A DNA stretch of 47,348 nucleotides, from the NCBI GenBank assembly GCA_013202335.1, contig JABMQR010000220.1, positions 1-47,348 of the forward strand, read 5' to 3'. Source of the stretch: Bacteroidota bacterium (lineage in GTDB: Bacteria > Spirochaetota > Spirochaetia > JABMQR01). The notes beneath the pieces are model-generated. The model was not told where the DNA came from, did not search any database, and saw only the letters and a list, made by a program, of their open reading frames with translations. Positions 24,800-33,949 of this stretch are shown here, piece by piece. The position numbers and the translations under genes were made by a program. The first letter of the stretch is position 1; every line of letters begins with the position of its first letter.

Positions 24800-25853
24800 C
24801 GTCACGCCCCAAACTTCGTAGTGATTTCGCATTGATTCCAACCACGATAATAAATATCAGCCCGCGAATCATATCCTGAGAGAAAGTTCCGATTCCTAAC
24901 AACGTCATGATATTATTCATCAATCCGATTATCATCACTCCTCCAAGAACTCCAACAATGGATCCACGTCCGCCTGCAAGAGTCATTCCGCCAATGACAA
25001 TTGCGGTTACTGCCCGAAAATCATACCCGGCACCGTTATACCAGGCCCCAACCCGTGACAGGGAAGTAACTACCAGACCGCCAATAGCAGCGGTTAACGC
25101 ACTGATGATAAATGCTGTTCCAATAACTTTTTCCACATTGACCCCGGAAAATTTTGCAGCATTTCGTGCTGCTCCGGTCATTTTCAGTTGAGCTCCGTAT
25201 TTTGTCTTCATCATGACAATGCTGAAAAAGATGACCAATATAATAAGCAGCAGAACTGGAAAAGTCAGTTTTCCAAACAACGTCAGCCGGTAGATATTAT
25301 CAAAGAGGTCACTTGCCCGTTCACTGCTGGCTTTCATATCAGGATAGATCTGTTTGTTCACCCAGACCAGACGAATGACTCCAAGCGAAACATAATTCAT
25401 CGCAAGGGTCCAGATGATGGGATTTGCCTTGAATTTACCGATCGCGACAGCGTTCACCATACCGACACAGAAAGCGACAATTAAAGCTATCAAAATTGCG
25501 GGTAGAAATCCGAACTGGAGCATTTCAACACAGACTATACCCGTTAAAGCCATTGTCGTGGGAACGGACATGTCCGCATAGTGCCCCGAGTAGGTGACAA
25601 ACGCCATGCCGACTGCCACGATACCGAGAAGAGAAACAGCATCAACGATATTTATGAAGTTCTGTGCTGTCATGAAATTATTGATTATTCCCAGAACCTG
25701 TAGAATTATGCCTAAAATGACAAAAAGTCCGGCAATTCCGTAGATTCCCAAAGTATGCATAAACTTACTGAAAAGGTTCAGTTTAACTGCACGAACGTCA
25801 TTCACAATTTCAGGTTGAACGCTGTGCTCTGTCTGCTTTTTCTGCTGCTCCAT
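24792..25853 (-). CDS. sugar ABC transporter permease (RbsC-like), 1
   Basis: This second RbsC-type permease shows a multi-segment membrane profile and the late conserved block FRAVTAIVIGGMTLAGGRGS. The ATG at 25853 (MEQQKKQTEH) is chosen because GGAG lies 9 nt upstream; a GTG five codons earlier overlaps the ATPase gene. The first 35 residues form a polar cytoplasmic tail. Two unlike permeases, one ATPase with two nucleotide domains and one binding protein make a complete importer. Confidence 0.9.
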   Translation of the reverse strand: MEQQKKQTEHSVQPEIVNDVRAVKLNLFSKFMHTLGIYGIAGLFVILGIILQVLGIINNFMTAQNFINIVDAVSLLGIVAVGMAFVTYSGHYADMSVPTTMALTGIVCVEMLQFGFLPAILIALIVAFCVGMVNAVAIGKFKANPIIWTLAMNYVSLGVIRLVWVNKQIYPDMKASSERASDLFDNIYRLTLFGKLTFPVLLLIILVIFFSIVMMKTKYGAQLKMTGAARNAAKFSGVNVEKVIGTAFIISALTAAIGGLVVTSLSRVGAWYNGAGYDFRAVTAIVIGGMTLAGGRGSIVGVLGGVMIIGLMNNIMTLLGIGTFSQDMIRGLIFIIVVGINAKSLRSLGRDDA

Positions 25854-25857
25854 AATT

Positions 25858-27372
25858 TTATTCTCCACCTTTACCCTTTACACCTTCTCCATTTGCTGCC
25901 AACAGAACACTTTCTTCAGAGCATTCACTCTTTTTCATATCACGTATAATATGCCCCTGCCTCATTATGAGAATTCTATGGGACAATGCCACCAGCTCCG
26001 GCAGGTCTGAAGATATCAGGATTATGGTATGGCCATTCTTTGCCAACTGCTCAATGGATTTGTGAATTATCATTTTAGCTCCGATATCCACTCCGCGGGT
26101 CGGCTCATCCAGAATAAGCACCTTCGGTTCACTTGCCATCCATTTTGCCAGAAGAACTTTCTGCTGATTCCCTCCCGACAAATTATTCACAATTCTCAAC
26201 GGGTCAGGCGGATAAATTGAGAGTTCCCGTACCAGCTTCTTGAGAATACCAAGTCCCCGGTTACTATTGTAGAAACCTCTTTTAGTGAGATTGGGAATAA
26301 TTCCAGCAAGTGTGTTCTCTCCGACATTCAACCGTAAAGCAAGCCCTTCCGTCTTCCTGTTCTCTGTTAAATACGCAATACCTTTTCTCAAAGCCTGACT
26401 CATGTTTTTTGGATTCACAGGTTTTCCATCGATAAGGACTTCACCCTCATCTTTGGAGTCCAGACCAACAAGAACCCGTGCCAGCTCACTTCTGCCGGCT
26501 CCGGACAATCCGCCGATTCCCAGCACCTCACCTTCACGGGCGTCAAAGGAGACATGATGAAAAAATCCGAATCTTGAAAGATTCTGTACCGATATTCTGG
26601 TATTTTGTTTTGCATAATCCGTGTGTTTATAGAACTCATTTACACTGTGCCCTATCATCATCTGCACCAGTTCTTCACTGGTGACATCATCAATTTCTCT
26701 GGTGTCTATCCTTTTTCCATCTCGTAATACGGTGATTCTGTCAGCCACCTCAAAGATTTCCGAAAGATGATGAGATATGTAGACAATTGCAATACCACGG
26801 TTTTTCAGGTTTTTCATAATAGTAAACAGTCTGTTCACCTCTTCCCGTGATAAAGCTGATGTAGGTTCGTCCATAACCAATACGCAGGGATTATTTCCCA
26901 GAGCCTTTGCTATTTCTACAAGCTGCCCTTCGTGCTGGCTGATATCTTCTATAGGTGTCAACGGATCAAGATATTCAAGACCGACCATCTTTAGGCAGCG
27001 TCTTGTCTCCTTAATCATCTTCTCTTTATCAATAAAGATTCCCTTCATCGGCATTCTGCCAACCAGAACATTCTCTGCAATACTCAATGGATATGCCAGA
27101 CTCAGCTCCTGATAGATCATCTCAATCCCGAAGCTTTTGGATTTTGAAGGGGAGTAGAGTTCCACCTCTTTATTTGATATATACACATGACCGGTGTAGT
27201 CATTATATGAGCCGGCGATTATTTTCATCAGAGTACTTTTTCCTGCACCGTTCTCACCACAAAGTGCATGAATTTCTCCGGCATACACCTGAAAATCCAC
27301 TTTATCAACTGCCAGAGTTCCGGGAAAAGCCTTACTTACTCTTGCCATTTCCAGCACTGTCGCTATTTCCAT
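25858..27372 (-). CDS. sugar ABC transporter ATPase (RbsA-like, double domain)
   Basis: The protein has two ATPase halves. Half one has Walker A GENGAGKST, a degenerate signature region (IEDISQHEGQLVEIA) and Walker B VLVMDEPTSAL. Half two has an atypical Walker A (GLSGAGRSEL), the signature LSGGNQQKV and Walker B VLILDEPTRGVDIG. This asymmetry is normal in the RbsA/MglA family. The ATG at 27372 is preceded by GAGGG; a TTG five codons upstream is less likely. It is the first gene of the transporter operon. Confidence 0.93.
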   Translation of the reverse strand: MEIATVLEMARVSKAFPGTLAVDKVDFQVYAGEIHALCGENGAGKSTLMKIIAGSYNDYTGHVYISNKEVELYSPSKSKSFGIEMIYQELSLAYPLSIAENVLVGRMPMKGIFIDKEKMIKETRRCLKMVGLEYLDPLTPIEDISQHEGQLVEIAKALGNNPCVLVMDEPTSALSREEVNRLFTIMKNLKNRGIAIVYISHHLSEIFEVADRITVLRDGKRIDTREIDDVTSEELVQMMIGHSVNEFYKHTDYAKQNTRISVQNLSRFGFFHHVSFDAREGEVLGIGGLSGAGRSELARVLVGLDSKDEGEVLIDGKPVNPKNMSQALRKGIAYLTENRKTEGLALRLNVGENTLAGIIPNLTKRGFYNSNRGLGILKKLVRELSIYPPDPLRIVNNLSGGNQQKVLLAKWMASEPKVLILDEPTRGVDIGAKMIIHKSIEQLAKNGHTIILISSDLPELVALSHRILIMRQGHIIRDMKKSECSEESVLLAANGEGVKGKGGE

Positions 27373-27413
27373 GCAATTCCCTCTCAATATTTTTCTAATA
27401 AACTCTTTAAAAA

Positions 27414-27442
27414 ATGATACATGGGCTTTCTTAATATCGCAA
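27414..27442 (-). promoter_or_regulatory. promoter of the sugar transporter operon
   Basis: On the minus strand TTGCGA (27437-27442) and TATCAT (27414-27419) are separated by 17 nt, about 42 nt before the ATPase start. AT-rich DNA upstream leads to the divergent UROD genes and is a likely place for AraC-type binding sites. Confidence 0.45.
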
Positions 27443-27585
27443 CAAGACTAATTACTAAAAAAAGTTCAAAAATTATGTATATTTTAAATATTTACCGGGT
27501 TTTTTAAAAAATATTCAGGCAGATCATGTAAATTTTTACAGTTTTATTCAATTTTTTTCGTCTTTCGCGATGCGGTAATTGGCCA

Positions 27586-27591
27586 TATACT
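27586..27591 (+). promoter_or_regulatory. -10 element of the UROD 2-3 genes
   Basis: TATACT lies 29 nt before the chosen ATG at 27621. The -35 region is poor, which would suit an activator-dependent promoter. Confidence 0.35.
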
Positions 27592-27620
27592 GAATGCTAA
27601 TCTTACTCAGGAGATTTCAA

Positions 27621-28673
27621 ATGACATCAAAAGAGCGTGTGGTAAAAACTTTTCAGCATAGAGAGCCGGATATGGTTCCACGATGGTGCGGTTCAAGCCC
27701 TGAGTTTTGTAAGAAGGCAAAAAAATTTACCGGGTTATCCACAGATGAGGAATTGAACAGACGATTCGGGGATGATTTTCGGAGAGTCTATTCAATTTAT
27801 AAAGGACCGGAGACTGAGCTCCATGAAGGAGCAACATGGTGCAGCCCTTTTGGCGTAGAGAGAACCGGAATTGGTTACGGGCAGCCTACTTCACACCCAT
27901 TGGCCTCGGCAGAGACGGTTAAGGATATTGAATCTTACAAATGGCCCTCACCGGACTGGATTGATGTATCCACTATACATGCACAGGCTTCACCTTCAAA
28001 GAGTGAGTACGCAATTCTCGGCGGTGAATGGTCTCCGTTCTGGCATGATGCTATAGATCTTATCGGGCATGAGGACCTCTACTATTTCATGTATGATAAT
28101 CCGGCTGCTGTTGAAGCACTCTTTGAACATATAACTGATTACTACTTTGAGGGTACAAAAAAAGCATTTGAGGCTACCGGGGATGATATTGATATTTTCT
28201 TTATCGGAAACGATCTCGGAGGTCAAACCGGCCCGCTGATTGGGGTAGATTTGTTTCGTCAATTTGTTCTTCCTTCATTAAAACGACTGATAAACCTTGG
28301 GCATTCCTATAATAAATATGTAATGATGCACTGCTGCGGCGGATTCAGACAGTTGATTCCGGATCTGATTGATGCAGGCCTGGATGGACTTCACGCCCTG
28401 CAGCCGGACTGTGATGGTATGGAGCCGGCGGGTTTGAAAAGGGATTTTGGTAAAGATATAGTACTAAACGGTGCGGTCGATTCGCATAACATACTTATCT
28501 CAGGTCCATCACCTGAGTTCGTCTATGCAGAAACAGCAAAAATTCTTCATACCATGAAACCTGGCGGAGGTTATATTTGCTCGGCCAGCCATGACTATAT
28601 ACTTGATGAGACCCCGGTAGAAAATGTACTGGCAATGTTTGATGCCGTGAAAGAATTTGGACGTTATACATAA
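27621..28673 (+). CDS. uroporphyrinogen-decarboxylase-superfamily protein 2
   Basis: The 350-residue UROD-superfamily protein begins with the usual MTSKERVVKTFQHREPDMVP opening. It has the metal-type motif MMHCCGG and ends with GGGYICSASHDYILDETP, the place where MtaA-like enzymes have a metal ligand and here offers Cys and His. AGGAG 7 nt before the ATG at 27621 fixes the start. It is divergent from the transporter operon and is followed after 12 bp by UROD 3. It differs strongly from UROD 1, so the two are not recent duplicates. The function is unknown; sugar-related C1 or C-O chemistry is a guess. Confidence 0.85.
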   Translation: MTSKERVVKTFQHREPDMVPRWCGSSPEFCKKAKKFTGLSTDEELNRRFGDDFRRVYSIYKGPETELHEGATWCSPFGVERTGIGYGQPTSHPLASAETVKDIESYKWPSPDWIDVSTIHAQASPSKSEYAILGGEWSPFWHDAIDLIGHEDLYYFMYDNPAAVEALFEHITDYYFEGTKKAFEATGDDIDIFFIGNDLGGQTGPLIGVDLFRQFVLPSLKRLINLGHSYNKYVMMHCCGGFRQLIPDLIDAGLDGLHALQPDCDGMEPAGLKRDFGKDIVLNGAVDSHNILISGPSPEFVYAETAKILHTMKPGGGYICSASHDYILDETPVENVLAMFDAVKEFGRYT

Positions 28674-28685
28674 AAGGAGCCTTCT

Positions 28686-29987
28686 ATGCTGCATGATCCC
28701 AGCCATCAGTCGGTATATCCCACTGCGGTAGAAATAATACTTAAAGAGAGCGAGAAGACCATTCTTCGGCAGCTTGCAGAAAAACTCGGTAAATATTCAC
28801 AGGACCCGAGTAATGCTGAGAGGGCTATACTCTGGCAGAAAATGAACGATCTGCAGTCTGAACGCCCAATGGTCTGGATAAATGAGATCCCCTGGCATGA
28901 GATGAATTATAATGATGAACTAACTCTTAAAACTGAACATTCCTGGGCCCGACAGCACGAAACAGAGCTGCGGCGGCAGATATACCAATGGGAACATTTA
29001 CAGGGCGATATGGTACTGGATAATTTCATCACCTGCCCGCTTGCTGTGTACAGCTCAGACTTCGGAATTATGGAAGATGTTGATATTGTGAAAACCGACT
29101 CTGATAATGAGATCTATTCACGCCATTTTAAGATTCAAATACGTGAACCCGAGGATATAGCAAAAATAAAAATGCCGAAAGTTCTTCATAACGAGCAGGC
29201 AACTGAGTATGCTTTAGCAGCAATGCAGGACTTATACAGGGATATCATTCCGGTCAAGAAAGTCGGTCAGACGCATATCTGGTTTACTCCATGGGATTAC
29301 CTTATTCGCTGGTGGGGAATTCAGGAAGCCATGATGGATCTGGTTCTTCGCCCTGACATGGTCAATGAGGCTGTCTCTCGTATGGTCGATGGTTGGATGA
29401 CTGAGCTTGATCAGTTTGTTGAGCAGAACCTTTTATCGCTGGACTGCTATAATACGCGTATTGGTTCAGGCGGGTATGGATATACACAAGAGCTTCCCGG
29501 ACACGATTTTGATCCTGATTATGTAAAACCACATAATATGTGGGGGTGTTCCAATGCCCAGATATTTAGTGAGGTCTCACCGGAAATGCACGGAGAGTTT
29601 GCAATTCAGCATGATTTACGCTGGATGGCAAGGTGGGGTCTTACCTATTACGGCTGCTGCGAACCGCTTGGGAAAAAGATTCATTTACTGGAAAAGATCC
29701 CCAATTTACGAAAAATATCTGTCAGCCCCTGGAACGATTCACGTACAGTAGCGGAAAATATTGGAGACAGATATGTATCCAGCCGAAAACCAAATCCAGC
29801 AGTTCTGGCACCAGAAGTATGGAGTCCGGAACAGGCTGAAGCCGAGATGCGGGAGTATCTGGATCGTGCAGGAGATTGTCACGTCGAAATGATCATGAAA
29901 GATATTTCAACTGTTCGCTATGAGCCTAAGCGTTTGTGGGAGTGGGCGGATACTGCAACACGGTTAGCAAAAGAATATAGTAATTAG
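28686..29987 (+). CDS. uroporphyrinogen-decarboxylase-superfamily protein 3 (large form)
   Basis: The 433-residue protein is a longer UROD-superfamily branch. Its C-terminal half carries YYGCCEPLGKKIHLL and LRKISVSPWNDSRTVAENIG, while the classic HxC becomes GCC. A late DCHVEMIMKDIST supplies further Cys/His. The N-terminal about 90 residues are helical and acidic. AAGGAG stands before the ATG. It forms a two-gene unit with UROD 2. No corrinoid-binding protein is present in the window, so if these proteins are methyltransferases the acceptor is elsewhere. Confidence 0.8.
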   Translation: MLHDPSHQSVYPTAVEIILKESEKTILRQLAEKLGKYSQDPSNAERAILWQKMNDLQSERPMVWINEIPWHEMNYNDELTLKTEHSWARQHETELRRQIYQWEHLQGDMVLDNFITCPLAVYSSDFGIMEDVDIVKTDSDNEIYSRHFKIQIREPEDIAKIKMPKVLHNEQATEYALAAMQDLYRDIIPVKKVGQTHIWFTPWDYLIRWWGIQEAMMDLVLRPDMVNEAVSRMVDGWMTELDQFVEQNLLSLDCYNTRIGSGGYGYTQELPGHDFDPDYVKPHNMWGCSNAQIFSEVSPEMHGEFAIQHDLRWMARWGLTYYGCCEPLGKKIHLLEKIPNLRKISVSPWNDSRTVAENIGDRYVSSRKPNPAVLAPEVWSPEQAEAEMREYLDRAGDCHVEMIMKDISTVRYEPKRLWEWADTATRLAKEYSN

Positions 29988-30274
29988 AGATAATTTTTAA
30001 AGACCCTTATTAATTGACAATGTGACTTTATGACCTATTTCTTTATGAAATCAGCTTTTATCTCCACTAAATTCACTCTCTGAAGAATTACTACCTTGCA
30101 CAACTTCCCTTTTACCTATATATATGAGGTCTGTTGTGTGTAAACTGCAGCATGTAGAAATGTCGTCCGTTTTTTAACCCCTCCAGCAAAAAGATACATC
30201 ATTGGCCTTTTGCTTAGCGGAATAGTGAATCCCGACAAGCAGGCACAACCAATTATATTTAAAGGAACTATATA

Positions 30275-32161
30275 TTGAAATTTAATGAATTCCCCCTAAG
30301 CCCCCAAATACTGAAAGCTGTTGAGGAGCTGGGATTTGAAGAACCAACACCTGTTCAGGAACAGGTAATACCCCTGCTTCTTGATACTGACAGGGATCTT
30401 GTCGGGCTCTCACAAACAGGTACTGGAAAAACCGCAGCCTTTGGTCTGCCGGTCCTTGAAAAATTAAACTATGCCTACAATGGCCCGCAGGCCTTGATAC
30501 TTTGTCCAACCCGGGAACTCTGCATGCAGATCTACCGTGATTTTTTGAACTTTGCCCGTTTCATGGAAAACCCGGGTATTACAGCCGTTTACGGTGGGGC
30601 TCCCTACCGACAGCAGCTGCAGGAACTACGTCGTGGGGCAAGAGTAATTATTGCAACACCCGGACGTCTTCGTGACCTGATCAACAAAGGTGCAGCTGTT
30701 CTGGACAACCTCTCCTATCTCATACTTGATGAAGCAGACACGATGCTGAATATGGGTTTTAAAGATGAACTTGATGAAATCCTGTCAACCATACCTCCTG
30801 GAAAACAGACTTTCCTCTTCTCTGCTACCATGCCGCCTGATGTTGCACGAATAGCAAAGAGTTATATGCAGAACCCTCTTGAAGTAACAATGGGTAAAAA
30901 GAATTCAGGCGCAGATAACATTGAACATAAATTTATTATGGTACATGCAAGGGATAAATTTCAGGCTCTGAAAAGACTTGTGGATTATTATCCGGGAGTA
31001 TACGGAATCGTATTCTGTCGAACCAGAACTATGACAAGGGATCTTTCTGAAAAACTGATGAAAGCCGGGTACAATGCAGATTCTCTGCATGGAGATCTCT
31101 CACAGCAGCAGCGGGAATATGTAATGACCAGATTTCGTGAAAAGAGCCTGCACCTTCTGGTAGCCACAGATATAGCAGCCCGTGGTCTTGATGTTCAGGA
31201 CCTGACTCACATATTCCATTACGACCTGCCGGATGACATGGAAATATACAATCACCGAAGCGGCAGAACCGGCCGTGCAGGAAAATCAGGTGAGGCTATT
31301 TCTATTATCAATATGCGTGAACGTTCCAAAATGCACAGACTGGAACAGCTGATTAAAAAGAAAATTAGCGAATCAACAATACCCAGCGGGAAAGAGATCT
31401 GTGAACAGCAGCTCCTTTTCATGATAGACAGAATCCAGACCTCTGATTTTGATGAATCTCTGATTAAACCCTATCTCCCTATCATTGAGAAAAAACTTGA
31501 AGGTATGGATAAAGCGGAATTGATACAGCGCGTTGTTTCCCTTGAATTCAATCGATTCCTGAACTTTTACGGGAATATACCGGATCTGACTCCGGCAACT
31601 TCTGAGAGTGCAGGCAGACGAGGAAGAGAGGACAGAGACAGTAGACAGGGAAGAGGCAGAGATAGAGGCGGGCGTGACAGAGGCGCATGGGACAGAGACA
31701 GGGATAGAGACAGAGGTCCCCGATCCCATACCCGACAACCTGATTTCGCTGATCGTGAAAGACCACAGGCAAATGATGATCGGTACACCTGGTTAACCAT
31801 AAATCTTGGTACGCAGGACAGCTTCTATAAAAAAGATCTCTTAGGATTGATTAATCGTAATTCACAGGGAATGCATGTTGAATTGGGAGTAATTGCATCA
31901 GATCTCACATTCACTCGATTTCAGGTTTTTCCGGAAGCACGTGATATGCTGTTCAAGACATTGAGCAGGGTGACTATTGAAGGAAAACGCCTCCGAATCA
32001 AGGAGAGTGGAGATAGCGATAGCGGATCAGGATACAGTGATTCCCGAAGACCCTCTGGTTTAGAAAGATCCGGCAGACCCGGAGGATCAGGTAAATCGGG
32101 CGGTTATGGTGGATCAAAAAAACCCTATGCCGGCAAAAAGGGTGGCAGTCGTAAGAAATAG
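30275..32161 (+). CDS. deaD: DEAD-box RNA helicase with DbpA-like RNA-binding domain
   Basis: The 628-residue ATP-dependent RNA helicase carries all core motifs: Q motif (FEEPTPVQEQVIP), Walker A (SQTGTGKTAAFG), ILDEADTML, FSATMP, and HRSGRTGRAG. After about residue 440 comes an Arg/Asp/Gly-rich low-complexity tract, then a DbpA-type RNA-binding domain (YTWLTINLGTQDSFYKKDLL to GKRLRIKES), then a Gly/Ser/Lys tail. The start is TTG, with AAAGGA 8 nt upstream and no nearby in-frame ATG. Likely roles are ribosome assembly and cold adaptation. A 287-bp untranslated region with a short inverted repeat (AGCAAAA/TTTTGCT near 30186-30214) precedes it. Confidence 0.95.
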   Translation: MKFNEFPLSPQILKAVEELGFEEPTPVQEQVIPLLLDTDRDLVGLSQTGTGKTAAFGLPVLEKLNYAYNGPQALILCPTRELCMQIYRDFLNFARFMENPGITAVYGGAPYRQQLQELRRGARVIIATPGRLRDLINKGAAVLDNLSYLILDEADTMLNMGFKDELDEILSTIPPGKQTFLFSATMPPDVARIAKSYMQNPLEVTMGKKNSGADNIEHKFIMVHARDKFQALKRLVDYYPGVYGIVFCRTRTMTRDLSEKLMKAGYNADSLHGDLSQQQREYVMTRFREKSLHLLVATDIAARGLDVQDLTHIFHYDLPDDMEIYNHRSGRTGRAGKSGEAISIINMRERSKMHRLEQLIKKKISESTIPSGKEICEQQLLFMIDRIQTSDFDESLIKPYLPIIEKKLEGMDKAELIQRVVSLEFNRFLNFYGNIPDLTPATSESAGRRGREDRDSRQGRGRDRGGRDRGAWDRDRDRDRGPRSHTRQPDFADRERPQANDDRYTWLTINLGTQDSFYKKDLLGLINRNSQGMHVELGVIASDLTFTRFQVFPEARDMLFKTLSRVTIEGKRLRIKESGDSDSGSGYSDSRRPSGLERSGRPGGSGKSGGYGGSKKPYAGKKGGSRKK

Positions 32162-32200
32162 AGACAATTTCATAAATCTTTGTTTTATGAAATTGTCTTT
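32162..32200 (+). terminator. terminator of the DEAD-box gene
   Basis: Fifteen-base arms (AGACAATTTCATAAA and its complement, 32162-32176 and 32184-32198) close a 7-nt loop and are followed by TTTT from 32198. It starts directly at the stop codon. Confidence 0.75.
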
Positions 32201-32202
32201 TG

Positions 32203-32221
32203 AAGTTTGCAAAGCAAACTT
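32203..32221 (+). repeat. second hairpin after the DEAD-box gene
   Basis: AAGTTTGC and GCAAACTT pair around AAA, 4 nt after the terminator stem, and are followed by TTT. Together with the terminator it mirrors the first two hairpins at 17593-17641. An 11-bp palindrome GTAATTATTAC follows shortly after. Confidence 0.6.
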
Positions 32222-32527
32222 TTAGTTAGTAATTATTACAAATTGCCTCTTTTTAATCTAAATTTATAACAGCAATATTATCTTCCGGCCCGGGATCGTT
32301 ACTTATGTTCACCGGGTGGTTGATAACAGGATGATGTATCATTACTCACGTTGTCAGCAGAAAGATGCATCAGGCCGGTAAGAAGGCATACCAGAATAAG
32401 CAGGCTGCAGTGATTAAATCTTCTCTTAATTAGTGTTTTAATAATAACATTTAACTTCCCATTCGAGGGCAAATCCTGCTGGGAAATCACCCCTACGTAA
32501 TATTCACAAACAGTATGTACTGCTATA
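32222..32527. other. intergenic stretch between helicase and MATE genes
   Basis: A minus-strand frame ending at 32299 and overlapping the end of the MATE gene encodes a Leu-rich segment (CSLLILVCLLTGLMHLSA) followed by a polar tail. It could be a small exported peptide, but it lacks a clear start and ribosome site and is not called as a gene. Confidence 0.35.
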
Positions 32528-33901
32528 TTATGCATCAGCTTCTACCTGAACATCAATTTTTTGTGCTGAAACACTCACTTGTTTTATCCGATAACGAGTA
32601 TAGAGTACTGTCGCTGCGGCAGATAATGTCGGGACAATAAACAGACCCCACCAAACACCCCAGATTCCCAAACCAAACACATCTCCCAGAAGATAAAAAA
32701 TCACGGGCGGAAGTATGATCTGACGAAGCATCCCTATTACAAAAATAAAACCGGGCTTTTTTAGTCCCTGCAGTACAGAAACACCCATATTCAGGAAGAC
32801 ATACGAAAACATTGCAAAGACTTCAATAGAGAGATAGCCTGCTCCTGCCGTTATTATAGCCTGGTCCGGTGTAAAAATTCCTATCCAGAAATTTCTCAAC
32901 GGAAAAAGAAAGAGAAACCCAACTGCCATCAGGATTACCCCATAGAGCTGCCCGGTTTTCCAACTTTTTTTTACACGATCAATATCACCGGCACCATTAT
33001 TCTGGCCGACCAACGTTACCACAGCTGTATTCAAACCCATAACGGGAAGAAGAAACACCTGTTCAATTCTTATTGCAGCACCATATCCGGCAACTGCAGC
33101 ATCTGCTCCATAACGCAGGAGGAAGTAGTTGATAACAAATATCCCAAGAGCTATCGTCATTACATTCAAGCTAATCGGTACTGCATGTGATATTAGCTCT
33201 TTCCAGGTAGATAATATCTTTTTCCCCTGTATGGTTCCTGCCGTCTCTTTCAGCTTCAGCTTCCTTACTTTCGATCCCAGATAAAAGGTTCCCACAACCT
33301 GAACAAGTACTGTTGCCAGAGCTATACCGACAGTGTCGAGTTTAAGCACAAGGATAAAAAACGGGTCAAGAACGAGGTTGGCGAAAAAACCGATAATAAG
33401 GAAATTTCTATAACTTTTTGTATCCCCGCCTGCGCTTAATATACCATTCAGCACTGAGTTGACAGTAAAGAATATCAGACCTGCCAATATCGTCCTTGAA
33501 TAACTTACGGCCTCAACCAGTGAACCTCCCGATGCCCCGATACTCCGTAATGCAGGAGTAAGCAGGAAAAAACCGATAGAAAGGAGTAACGCGGTTGAAA
33601 CAAGTGCTAAATAGAGGGAGGAAATTCCAAACAGAGCACTCTTCTTCTCCTGCCCTGCCCCTTGTGCATTAGCACTAAGTGACTGAGCGGAATTACCCAG
33701 ACCTGCACCTATTGCCATGAGAATGATATAAATAGGGAAGCTCAAGCCTAATCCCGCTAGTGCATCCGGCGAAATAAAACGGGTATACACCGTATCGGTA
33801 ACATTGAACATAGTATTAAAGAAAAGCCCTGTAGCAGCAGGAATAGCCATACGACGAAGCATTTTCCCCACCGGGGCATGAAGCATATCTTGTTTATTCA
33901 T
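32528..33901 (-). CDS. MATE-family efflux transporter
   Basis: The 457-residue protein shows twelve membrane segments in two related halves. Family blocks include FFNTMFNVTDTVYTRFISPDALAGLGL, near the start, and NTAVVTLVGQNNGAG at the beginning of the second half. MATE proteins export drugs or cationic metabolites using Na or H gradients. No ribosome site is seen; TATATT ends 6 nt before the ATG. There is no regulator nearby. Confidence 0.92.
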   Translation of the reverse strand: MNKQDMLHAPVGKMLRRMAIPAATGLFFNTMFNVTDTVYTRFISPDALAGLGLSFPIYIILMAIGAGLGNSAQSLSANAQGAGQEKKSALFGISSLYLALVSTALLLSIGFFLLTPALRSIGASGGSLVEAVSYSRTILAGLIFFTVNSVLNGILSAGGDTKSYRNFLIIGFFANLVLDPFFILVLKLDTVGIALATVLVQVVGTFYLGSKVRKLKLKETAGTIQGKKILSTWKELISHAVPISLNVMTIALGIFVINYFLLRYGADAAVAGYGAAIRIEQVFLLPVMGLNTAVVTLVGQNNGAGDIDRVKKSWKTGQLYGVILMAVGFLFLFPLRNFWIGIFTPDQAIITAGAGYLSIEVFAMFSYVFLNMGVSVLQGLKKPGFIFVIGMLRQIILPPVIFYLLGDVFGLGIWGVWWGLFIVPTLSAAATVLYTRYRIKQVSVSAQKIDVQVEADA

Positions 33902-33907
33902 AACAAC

Positions 33908-33913
33908 AATATA
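33908..33913 (-). promoter_or_regulatory. -10 element of the MATE gene (leaderless type)
   Basis: TATATT on the minus strand is separated from the ATG by only GTTGTT, and there is no Shine-Dalgarno. The -35 region is poor. Confidence 0.4.
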
Positions 33914-33949
33914 CTGATATATTTAGCTTCCGACAGTCACCAAGAATAA

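Noticed and set aside
31373..31800. Ser/Val- and Leu/Ser-rich minus-strand frames
   Set aside because: Antisense images of the Arg/Asp/Gly-rich tract of the DEAD-box helicase.
32299..32535. Small minus-strand frame with a Leu-rich, signal-like segment
   Set aside because: Begins inside the MATE gene, has no ribosome site or clear start, and no recognised family; mentioned only in the intergenic entry.
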